Source of the DNA: Candidatus Segatella albertsiae
GTDB lineage: Bacteria > Bacteroidota > Bacteroidia > Bacteroidales > Bacteroidaceae
Assembly: GCA_002451555.1 (NCBI GenBank)
Contig: DKCU01000077.1
Coordinates: 1-24,485 of the forward strand
Direction of reading: 5' to 3'
Length of the DNA stretch: 24,485 nucleotides
In this document: positions 1 to 6,303 of the stretch, piece after piece
Numbering within the stretch: position 1 is the stretch's first letter
How the letters are laid out: each line of letters opens with the position of its first letter
Made by a program: the position numbers and the translations under genes
The notes under the pieces: generated by a model
The model's database searches: none
Seen by the model: the letters and a program-made list of their open reading frames with translations, nothing else
Told to the model about the DNA's origin: nothing

Positions 1-2
1 AC

Positions 3-149
3 CACATCTTCTTGATGGATAGGGAACGGCATGATGCAACCTCAACAGCCTTGTCGATTCCGACCGTTCGCCCTTATCAATTGCCAGAGGAGGATGGACA
101 AACGATAGGAATGGCGGCTGAAGATAGGCATGCTTCGCATGAAAATTAG
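3..149 (+). CDS. Possible 3' end of an unidentified gene entering from the left
   Basis: The frame starting at base 3 is open from the window edge to a TAG at 147-149, about 48 codons. The translation is mixed and hydrophilic, with no low-complexity bias, and ends in ASHEN before the stop. The DMT permease starts 87 nt later on the same strand. I recognise no family. A reverse-strand frame is also open over this stretch, so the coding call rests only on frame length and on the position just before a same-strand gene. Confidence 0.35.
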   Translation, partial: HIFLMDRERHDATSTALSIPTVRPYQLPEEDGQTIGMAAEDRHASHEN

Positions 150-236
150 ATGAGGGAACCTTGTATATAAAAAAGGTGTCCCCTCTCTTCTTAGAAAAGA
201 AAATAATAAAGAAAGTTCATAAAAACGATAAGGATA

Positions 237-1121
237 ATGGAACAAACAAATATGAAAAAAGCTTTCCTCCAATTGCATCTGAGCGTGCTCTTGGCTGGAT
301 TCACAGGACTCTTTGGAAAACTCGTAACGCTCAACGAGGCGACCTTGACATGGTATCGTCTCTTTTTCTCAACGATGATCCTCTTGGTGTTTACGGGCTT
401 GCCAAGGGTGGGGTGGAAGAAACTGCTGCAAATCGCAGGGTGTGGTACGCTCTTGGGACTTCATTGGCTACTTTTTTATTCGTCCATCAAGTTGAGCAAC
501 GTATCCATTGGTGTTGTGTGTTTTGCTAGTATGGGATTCTTCACTTCCTTCTTCGAACCTCTCATTTTTCGCAAGCGATTTTCGCCGATTGAAACGTTAT
601 TGGCGCTTATCACCATTGCCGGATTGGTTTGCATCTTCTCTTTCGATTCCCGTTACCGACTGGGCATTGTCGTGGGAATAGTCTCGGCGGCAGTCTGTTC
701 CTTGTATGCCACCACCAGCAAGAAAGTGAGTGCGGGAGTCAAGGCTCGTACGATGTTGTTGTATCAGATGGCAGGAGGATTGGTGGGCGTGTCGGCTCTC
801 ATTCCGATATACTTGCAGTTCTTCCCCTCGCATCAACCAGTGGTGGTATTGCCTGAGGGGGCTAACTTATGGTGGTTGCTGAGCCTAGCCCTGTTCTGTA
901 CGGTAGGACTTTATCTTTTGCAGATTATCGTTTTGAAGAAACTGTCGGCATTCACCGTCAACCTTACCTATAATCTCGAACCCTGTTACACCATCCTCAT
1001 TGCTTTCATTGCCTTTGGGGAGGCGAGGGAGCTGAATGCCTCCTTTTATGTAGGTATTGGGATGGTGGTTCTCAGCGTGGCGTTGCAGTCATTGAGGACT
1101 TGGAGGAAAGGAAGGGAGTGA
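237..1121 (+). CDS. EamA/DMT-family permease
   Basis: A 294-residue, almost wholly hydrophobic protein with about ten predicted membrane spans and the internal duplication typical of the drug/metabolite transporter (EamA, RhaT-like) superfamily. Recognisable features are the early LAGFTGLFGKLV segment, a second half beginning near LGIVVGIVSAAVCSLYATTSKK, and the conserved late stretch NLEPCYTILIAFIAFGE. Members move small metabolites or drugs across the inner membrane; the substrate cannot be read from sequence. I chose the ATG at 237 because an AAGGA-like ribosome site lies a few bases upstream; the next ATG, five codons on, is the alternative. It is a single-gene unit, convergent with the operon to its right, and a strong hairpin lies between them. 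I see no clear TAnnTTTG box upstream. Confidence 0.9.
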   Translation: MEQTNMKKAFLQLHLSVLLAGFTGLFGKLVTLNEATLTWYRLFFSTMILLVFTGLPRVGWKKLLQIAGCGTLLGLHWLLFYSSIKLSNVSIGVVCFASMGFFTSFFEPLIFRKRFSPIETLLALITIAGLVCIFSFDSRYRLGIVVGIVSAAVCSLYATTSKKVSAGVKARTMLLYQMAGGLVGVSALIPIYLQFFPSHQPVVVLPEGANLWWLLSLALFCTVGLYLLQIIVLKKLSAFTVNLTYNLEPCYTILIAFIAFGEARELNASFYVGIGMVVLSVALQSLRTWRKGRE

Positions 1122-1200
1122 GGGGATATGTTAGTAATAAAAGTGGTTTTTGGAAAATCTAATGATATTATAGTTTGGAGTATAAGGCTCTAAAATATCT

Positions 1201-1232
1201 CCTCCCTGCTTTTCCTTTTTTAAGCAGGGAGG
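1201..1232. terminator. Bidirectional hairpin between convergent units
   Basis: Perfect 11-bp stem: CCTCCCTGCTT at 1201-1211 and AAGCAGGGAGG at 1222-1232, with a T-rich 10-nt loop on the + strand. It lies 79 nt after the permease stop and 20 nt after the last gene of the minus-strand operon, so it could end both transcripts. The U-tract is short on both sides. Confidence 0.65.
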
Positions 1233-1252
1233 TGGTCTCGAAATACAGTCTT

Positions 1253-1507
1253 TTATTTTCTTTTCTGTTGTTTTCTTATCATCTTGAAAACCAAGTCGGA
1301 ATACTTTTTAATCTCTGCTTGGACTGTACCACGTCCAAAAGCCCAATAAATGTTGTCTGTTTTTGTACGTTGGTCTCTAAGTACCAACGTCGTCTTGTTC
1401 GCCTTCACGACTTTGTATTCTTTATTGGCGTTACTGCGATATGTCTTGATAGTCTTTATCTTCTGGATAAAGCTATCGTATGTTAAAGTGTTGATGGCTA
1501 CTGTCAT
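1253..1507 (-). CDS. Small basic protein of unknown function, last gene of the operon
   Basis: 84 residues, lysine/arginine-rich, with a strongly basic C-terminus (KMIRKQQKRK). It has no signal peptide or membrane span, and I recognise no family. The start lies 17 nt after the stop of the RhuM-like gene on the same strand, so it is almost certainly co-transcribed as the fifth gene of the operon. Its central part (YKVVKANKTTLVLRDQRT) reads like a short beta-rich fold, and basic residues are spread throughout, so nucleic-acid binding is possible but not shown. The opposite strand also has open frames here; operon position and spacing favour the minus strand. Confidence 0.65.
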   Translation of the reverse strand: MTVAINTLTYDSFIQKIKTIKTYRSNANKEYKVVKANKTTLVLRDQRTKTDNIYWAFGRGTVQAEIKKYSDLVFKMIRKQQKRK

Positions 1508-1524
1508 AAGAAATTATAGTAACA

Positions 1525-2883
1525 TTATTTGTGAAACAATCCCAATTCATCCTTCAATCTCAGAACTTCCTTGTCGAAATCAGAGAGGAACTCACGATCT
1601 TGGATAACTCGAAATTTATCGTATTCCTCGTATGCCTTGATTCGAGCCTCTAATGCGGAGACCTTGCCTTTATCCAAAAGAATTGGATAAGAAGATAAGG
1701 AAAGGAAACTATCTAGGAATTCTGCCCATTGCTCCATAGTTGTGGGAATATGGCGACGAGCACGGTTTGCCGCCAAGTCGATGTAAGCGGAAACTATCTC
1801 GTTCAACTCCTTCATTTGTTCTTCGTGCAAATAATTCTTCGCTATCGTTACATCCGACTTCAAGACCTTTCCGTCTGGCGCTTGTGCCCAAGAAGTTAAG
1901 CCCATGTGAACTTTGGTAGAGTCTGCTGATGTATATACGATTTCAGCCGCAGTCTTGCCTGTAATCGCCCAATGTAACTTGTTTTTCACTTTTGCATAGA
2001 AGTCTTGCGTGGTCGTGGCATTCTTCTGGTAATCACAAGCCGTTGCATAGATGTCCGTTATCTTTTGGTAAGCCATGCGCTCGGAGGCACGAATCTCCTG
2101 AATGCGTTCCAGCAATTGGTCGAACTTCACTTGCACCTGTTTGCCTCCATGTTTGAATCGTTCGTCATCCAAGACATAGCCGTTACGGATGAAATCGCTC
2201 AATGTGTTGGTTGCCCATTGGCGGAAGCGAGTAGCCTTGTAACTGTTTACCCGATACCCCACGGCGATAATCATGTCGAGATTATAGATGTTAGTCTCGT
2301 ACTTTTTTCCATCCGTGGCAGTTATCCAAGTTTTTTGGACAACTGAGTACTTATTGAGTTCCCCACTTTCCAAGATTTCGTTGATATGATAGCTTACGGT
2401 TCGCACATCTACCTGGAATATTTCAGCGATTCTCTTCTGGGTAGTCCATACGGTATCACCATCAAAGACGAGTTCTACTCTCAACTTTCCCTCTGGGTCG
2501 GAGAAGAATACCAAGTCTGTATTTGTATAAGTATCAGTGTTTTGCGATGCAACTTGCTTGCCTGAGAAGTATTCCAAGGCTGGCAATGCCATCTCTTTCT
2601 TGGAACTGAGTGACATGGAGATGAGAAGACAGGCATAGCGAGAGAGGCGATAAGAATTTTGCTTTCGCATCGCCCCACTGCCTATGGCTACCATTTCGTT
2701 GACTTCAACGAAATGGTCTGCTATCTCATATTTATTTTGAATGCATAAAGATTTGGCCTTGTCAATCACTTTGCTAAAATTGCGATAATCAGTATAGCCT
2801 ATGGCTGTAGCCAATTCCCTTGCTAGCCAATACTCTTGCCCAGCCTCGTCAATGTGCTTTATGTTTTCAAATGCCTCGTTCAT
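1525..2883 (-). CDS. DinD/BRO-like N-terminus fused to a RhuM-family domain
   Basis: 452 residues in two recognisable blocks. Residues 1-110 resemble the N-terminus of DinD (DNA-damage-inducible protein D; BRO-like): WLARELATAIGYTDYRNF, then DHFVEVNEMVAIGSGA, then YRLSRYACLLISMS. Residues 125-245 match the RhuM virulence-protein family: VELVFDGDTVWTTQKRIAEIF, ESGELNKYSVVQK, DGKKYETNIYNLDMIIAVGYRV and the FRQWAT segment, followed by a helical C-terminus ending in a coiled-coil-like stretch. RhuM-type genes often sit inside or beside restriction and defence loci; their biochemical role is not settled. It starts 12 nt after the DUF262/DUF1524 gene and is followed after 17 nt by the small basic gene. 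RhuM proteins I know of usually lack a DinD-like head, so the fusion is notable. Confidence 0.85.
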   Translation of the reverse strand: MNEAFENIKHIDEAGQEYWLARELATAIGYTDYRNFSKVIDKAKSLCIQNKYEIADHFVEVNEMVAIGSGAMRKQNSYRLSRYACLLISMSLSSKKEMALPALEYFSGKQVASQNTDTYTNTDLVFFSDPEGKLRVELVFDGDTVWTTQKRIAEIFQVDVRTVSYHINEILESGELNKYSVVQKTWITATDGKKYETNIYNLDMIIAVGYRVNSYKATRFRQWATNTLSDFIRNGYVLDDERFKHGGKQVQVKFDQLLERIQEIRASERMAYQKITDIYATACDYQKNATTTQDFYAKVKNKLHWAITGKTAAEIVYTSADSTKVHMGLTSWAQAPDGKVLKSDVTIAKNYLHEEQMKELNEIVSAYIDLAANRARRHIPTTMEQWAEFLDSFLSLSSYPILLDKGKVSALEARIKAYEEYDKFRVIQDREFLSDFDKEVLRLKDELGLFHK

Positions 2884-2895
2884 TGCTTCGAATTT

Positions 2896-5034
2896 CTATT
2901 CGTTTCCGCCTATTCTTTTTATGTGAAAAATAAGAGCGTCTTGCTCTATGCCTAATTCGTTAAAGACCTCTTTCAGTATGCTGATTTTTACTGCTGTCGA
3001 ACTTTTCAGGTAAGCGTAAACACCATCGAAAATCAACACACTGTTTTGATACTTGGTCGCTTCATTTTGTAAGAAAGTCAACGAATCGTCATTAGCAATC
3101 TTTTGAATATCAAATTTATACTCTCTATAAAAATATTTTATGATGCCAATAAAAGCATTTATCCAATTTTCATCTTGCTTTATTGGAAGTTGCTCACCAT
3201 TAATATAACAGTCAATAAAAGCAGTATTGGTAAAATCCTCCGACTCATCTTCCAAAGTGAGAGACTCTGTCTCTTTTACTGTAGGCTTATATTTAGAAAT
3301 TGGCAACTTCCATATTTCTATTGCCTCGCTTTGAAGTTCACCCAATCGTGCCTCTAGTTGCTCTTCACCCCATGAGGTCTGTTGCTTGATAAACTCATTG
3401 ATATGTAAGGGAGAATACTTAAAACCTATGCCCAAACCTGATTCTGTCTGCAATTTCAGTTTAGTCATAAAGCTACTATTACTATAAGAACTATTGTATC
3501 CTGTCAGAGTAAGGTTAGCTATGGTATGTTCCCAAATCTCTTGAAGGCGTATTGCTTTCTGTTCTCCTCCTAAAGATTTTTTCCAATCAGCATTCAACGT
3601 TTGTGGCATCACATGCTCTATGGACAATACCACGTTTCCGTTTTCATCTGGTAGCATTTTGTCTATTACAGAAGTATCTCCTTCTATATTATTACCAGCG
3701 TTTAAACGATAGAATGTGTATATTTTATTCTTAGCACGCATTTTATATATATTTTTTGTGGCTAAGGCTGCCATAAATTCGGCATCAGACGGAAAACGTC
3801 CCGAACCATTGCGTGAAGTCAAAAGATAACAAATTGCCTCATAAAAGGATATGTGAGCTTTTTGTACGAGTTTCTCCGCAACATCGTATAGTGAAGCAAA
3901 AATTTTATTAAGACCATTTGTCTGAACATCACATATCAATCGTCTGAATATATAGCTTTCAACAACGACCAACACCTTACAAAGCTCCTCCTCATCTATC
4001 TTGTTAGAATAAAAACTATCCAGTAACTTGAGCTCAAAAGGATGACAAACAGTCATCTCTAAAAGAGCAAGGCGCTTGAGAACCAAATTCAGCTTGCTAC
4101 TTTTTGTGGCTGCGTTTTCTATCTCAAAAAGATAGCGTGAATATGTCTTCATTTCCCCTAGTAGCTCTTCGGGCGTAAGCCCTTTATGGGATGTAAATTC
4201 CTTAAACTTGAAATATACATCACGCAAAGCCGGAATTCTTGTTGTTTGAGCGGTCATGTAATCTCTCACAAAAAGCGTTACAGCTCCTTGTGCATCCTTT
4301 TGGTTGCCAGAATAATTAGAATACTTTTCTATATCGATCCAATAGTTCTTATAATATGCTTTCTGAAGATTGGTCTCTAAATTCATCAAAATAAAATTTC
4401 TAATTTTATCACCATCGGTCAAGGCTAATCCTGTCGAATTCAAAGACTCAAATATGAGCTGAGGCTTGTCTTTTGTTTCTACTTCAATCTGCACCATCAT
4501 TAAGTTTTTGATGGCATTATAAAAGTCTGTTAAAGAATGCTCCGAGTTTTTTATCCATTCATAAAAGAGATAAAAATTTTGTGTTATGAAAGAGTCTTTT
4601 TCAAATGCATCTTCATTACCTTCTATTAACGCAGCAAAAGCAGATTTATCCTTTTCTACATGAACTAAACGAGGCTTGATTGAACCATCCTCCAAAGATT
4701 CATAGCTAAATTTATTGTGAATATTATCAGTTAAAGTGCTAGAAGCTTGCTTAATGCCATCATTGATTAATTTTGACATAGCAAGCCATATTAAGGATAC
4801 TGTTGTTAATCGTTGTTGGCCATCAATTACAGACCACATGTTGTGTTTTATATGGCACAATACAACACTTCCAAAGAAATGCTCTCTATCAGTTTCGATA
4901 ATAGAAAGTAAATCTTGGAACAATTGCTTACATTGTTTGTTGGTCCAACTGTAGTTGCGTTGATACACAGGTATTATATAACTTGTGTCATCGCCAATGA
5001 ACAAGTTTTCTAATTTAGTCTTTTTTGCTTCCAT
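2896..5034 (-). CDS. GmrSD-type DUF262/DUF1524 protein (putative type IV restriction or anti-phage nuclease)
   Basis: 712 residues. The N-terminal DUF262 (ParB/sulfiredoxin-like, GmrS-type) domain shows IPVYQRNYSW at 21-30, FFGSVV at 53-58 and VIDGQQRLTT at 69-78; the DGQQR motif is the NTP-binding/hydrolysis signature. The DUF1524 (GmrD-type, HNH-like) block contains SIEHVMPQTL with the likely catalytic H474, followed by the ANLTLTGYNSSYSN segment typical of this nuclease fold. About 130 further residues form an extra C-terminal domain that I cannot name. Family members such as GmrSD and SspE-like proteins restrict modified phage DNA; target preference here is unknown. It is the third gene of the operon, 38 nt after the second DUF3791-like gene and 12 nt before the DinD/RhuM gene. 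It is visibly AT-richer than the genes to its right, consistent with lateral acquisition. Confidence 0.9.
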   Translation of the reverse strand: MEAKKTKLENLFIGDDTSYIIPVYQRNYSWTNKQCKQLFQDLLSIIETDREHFFGSVVLCHIKHNMWSVIDGQQRLTTVSLIWLAMSKLINDGIKQASSTLTDNIHNKFSYESLEDGSIKPRLVHVEKDKSAFAALIEGNEDAFEKDSFITQNFYLFYEWIKNSEHSLTDFYNAIKNLMMVQIEVETKDKPQLIFESLNSTGLALTDGDKIRNFILMNLETNLQKAYYKNYWIDIEKYSNYSGNQKDAQGAVTLFVRDYMTAQTTRIPALRDVYFKFKEFTSHKGLTPEELLGEMKTYSRYLFEIENAATKSSKLNLVLKRLALLEMTVCHPFELKLLDSFYSNKIDEEELCKVLVVVESYIFRRLICDVQTNGLNKIFASLYDVAEKLVQKAHISFYEAICYLLTSRNGSGRFPSDAEFMAALATKNIYKMRAKNKIYTFYRLNAGNNIEGDTSVIDKMLPDENGNVVLSIEHVMPQTLNADWKKSLGGEQKAIRLQEIWEHTIANLTLTGYNSSYSNSSFMTKLKLQTESGLGIGFKYSPLHINEFIKQQTSWGEEQLEARLGELQSEAIEIWKLPISKYKPTVKETESLTLEDESEDFTNTAFIDCYINGEQLPIKQDENWINAFIGIIKYFYREYKFDIQKIANDDSLTFLQNEATKYQNSVLIFDGVYAYLKSSTAVKISILKEVFNELGIEQDALIFHIKRIGGNE

Positions 5035-5072
5035 ATCTTCGTTATTTATATTTTCAATATCGTTCTGTATTT

Positions 5073-5279
5073 TTATTGTTTCCTTCTCAATTCCTCTATC
5101 AAGTCATTGACAATATAAGTGTCGCTCATCAGATGCAATCCGAGTTCTTTGTCATGAAGCATTCGGCAAACATCGGAGTCGTAGAAAATCGCCAAGGCTC
5201 TATCTGTTGAAATCTGTAAGGTTTCGGCTAACTGGGCGATGATTCTTGCTATTTTATTCCATAATAAGAAGTCTAACAT
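5073..5279 (-). CDS. DUF3791-like small protein (second of the pair)
   Basis: 68 residues from the ATG at 5279: mostly helical, with ARIIAQLAETLQISTDRALAIFY, then HLMSDTYIVNDLIEEL. I recognise this as the DUF3791 type that ends in a 'hxMSDxYhxxDL' pattern (from memory, not a search). An in-frame ATG at 5297 exists, but it overlaps the upstream gene; the ATG at 5279 begins just 2 nt after the upstream stop and is preferred. In many gut bacteria two different DUF3791 genes flank a DUF3990 gene; here no DUF3990 gene lies between them and a DUF262 gene follows. A toxin/antitoxin or accessory role is inference. Confidence 0.7.
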   Translation of the reverse strand: MLDFLLWNKIARIIAQLAETLQISTDRALAIFYDSDVCRMLHDKELGLHLMSDTYIVNDLIEELRRKQ

Positions 5280-5281
5280 GC

Positions 5282-5515
5282 TTATTCCTTTTCCCAATTT
5301 TTAAGTGCTTCAACCACATCGTTTGCTACGGCTTCACGGTTTTCGGTATGCAATGTGTCATAGCAATCTTGGATGAGGCTTTTGATGAGTCCCACCTTCT
5401 CAAGTCGCCTTCTCATTTCCGATGGTGGTATGTTCATCTTTTGTGCCGAAGCCTCGATTGCCAATACGGTAAACGCAAGGCGGTCGAACTCCGGCGTTCT
5501 CTTCATTGTTTCCAT
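5282..5515 (-). CDS. DUF3791-like small protein (first gene of the operon)
   Basis: 77 residues, helical. The pattern is FDRLAFTVLAIEASAQKMNI, then RRLEKVGLIKSLIQDCYDTLHTEN, then a helical tail. The 'hIxxxYDxLHT' signature is what I associate with the first type of DUF3791 domain; assignment is from memory. It begins the five-gene minus-strand operon, about 35 nt downstream of a good promoter (5549-5579). An in-frame ATG three codons inside is an alternative start. No signal peptide or membrane segment is present. It is distantly similar in size and helical pattern to the next gene, but the two are not recent duplicates. Confidence 0.7.
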   Translation of the reverse strand: METMKRTPEFDRLAFTVLAIEASAQKMNIPPSEMRRRLEKVGLIKSLIQDCYDTLHTENREAVANDVVEALKNWEKE

Positions 5516-5548
5516 TTCTGTATTATGTTTTACCTTTTAATAATACTG

Positions 5549-5579
5549 CAAAATTACAAAAAATATTCATATTCGCAAA
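5549..5579 (-). promoter_or_regulatory. Promoter of the five-gene DUF3791/GmrSD/RhuM operon
   Basis: On the minus strand: TTTG (5579-5576), 19 nt, then TAATTTTG (5556-5549), an exact TAnnTTTG match for the Bacteroidetes primary sigma factor. The start codon at 5515 lies about 33 nt downstream. The -33 box is nearly back to back with a + strand promoter at 5587-5617. Confidence 0.75.
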
Positions 5580-5586
5580 TGTTTGC

Positions 5587-5617
5587 TTGGTTATTTCATG
5601 GGAAATTTGTATTTTTG
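5587..5617 (+). promoter_or_regulatory. Divergent promoter toward the C_GCAxxG_C_C gene
   Basis: TTGG (5587-5590), 19 nt, then TATTTTTG (5610-5617), matching TAnnTTTG. It would give a leader of roughly 160 nt before the preferred start at 5782, or a short leader before an in-frame ATG at 5650. Confidence 0.55.
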
Positions 5618-5716
5618 CAAAAGGACTTTATGGCAATTCTTTGTTTTTTATGGCACATTTGCGCATGGAGGACAAGATTTGTGCTGGGAAGGGGTGGAGA
5701 TTTCGGATAAAAGAAT

Positions 5717-5724
5717 TATCTTTG
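5717..5724 (+). promoter_or_regulatory. Second possible -7 box (TATCTTTG)
   Basis: TATCTTTG followed by CA, about 58 nt before the ATG at 5782. No TTTG is visible at the -33 position, so this is a weaker candidate than 5587-5617, but its distance to the gene is more usual. Confidence 0.4.
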
Positions 5725-5740
5725 CATTATCTTTTTGGGA

Positions 5741-5785
5741 AAGAGAATATTTTGAAAGAGAATATTTTGAAAGAGAACGTTATGA
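5741..5785 (+). repeat. Triple 15-bp tandem repeat running into a start codon
   Basis: AAGAGAATATTTTGA at 5741-5755 and again at 5756-5770, then a degenerate third copy, AAGAGAACGTTATGA, at 5771-5785. The ATG used as start (5782-5784) lies inside the third copy. The AAGAGA parts are purine-rich and could act as a ribosome site. Confidence 0.85.
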
Positions 5786-6303
5786 ACGAACAGATAAAAT
5801 TGTCTCCTGACTTGGAGGCTCGTGTACACCAGGCGGTGGAGAACTTTATGCAGGGCTATGGCTGTTGCCAGTCGGTGGTGGCGGCTTTTGCCGATCTGTA
5901 TGGCTTGAGCGATGAGATGGCGAAACGCATCGGCGCTGGCTTCGGAGGCGGAGTGGGCAGGATGAGAATGATGTGCGGTGCCGTTTCGGGTATCGTCGTG
6001 CTTGTGGGCTTGGACTGCGGACAGACCGAGGGCGATGACCGTGAGGGTAAGTCGGCTTGCTATAAGGTGGTGCAGGATTTGCTCGCCAAGTCGAAGGAGC
6101 AGAATGGTAGCATCATCTGTGCTGAGATTCTTGGACTGAAGGGACATGAGAAGGCTCAGTCCAGCTATGTGGCATCGGCTCGCACGGCAGAATACTATAA
6201 GTCGCGCCCTTGTGCGGCTAAGGTGGAGAGCGCTGCTAGAATCTTTGCGGAATATTTGCAGGAGAAAATGAATGAAGTATCAAAACAACAAAGACTTGGC
6301 TGA
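5782..6303 (+). CDS. C_GCAxxG_C_C family protein (putative redox/metal cysteine protein)
   Basis: 173 residues with the cysteine layout of the C_GCAxxG_C_C family: GYGCCQSV (C28, C29), a glycine-rich GAGFGGGVGRMRMMCGAVSG (C65 in the CGAxxG motif), then C113 and C144. The family is thought to be redox-active or metal-binding, sometimes linked to electron-transfer partners; its precise role is unknown. The frame stays open upstream to 5506, but family similarity begins only a few residues after the MNEQ start, so I chose 5782; an in-frame ATG at 5650 would add 44 residues, including the repeat-encoded KENILKENIL. The 3' end overlaps the VWA gene by 32 bp, which implies translational coupling. 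Confidence 0.85.
   Translation: MNEQIKLSPDLEARVHQAVENFMQGYGCCQSVVAAFADLYGLSDEMAKRIGAGFGGGVGRMRMMCGAVSGIVVLVGLDCGQTEGDDREGKSACYKVVQDLLAKSKEQNGSIICAEILGLKGHEKAQSSYVASARTAEYYKSRPCAAKVESAARIFAEYLQEKMNEVSKQQRLG

Noticed and set aside
5506..5781. Upstream extension of the C_GCAxxG_C_C frame as a longer protein
   Set aside because: It overlaps the divergent operon's first gene and promoter, and the extra residues do not resemble the family; kept only as an alternative start at 5650.
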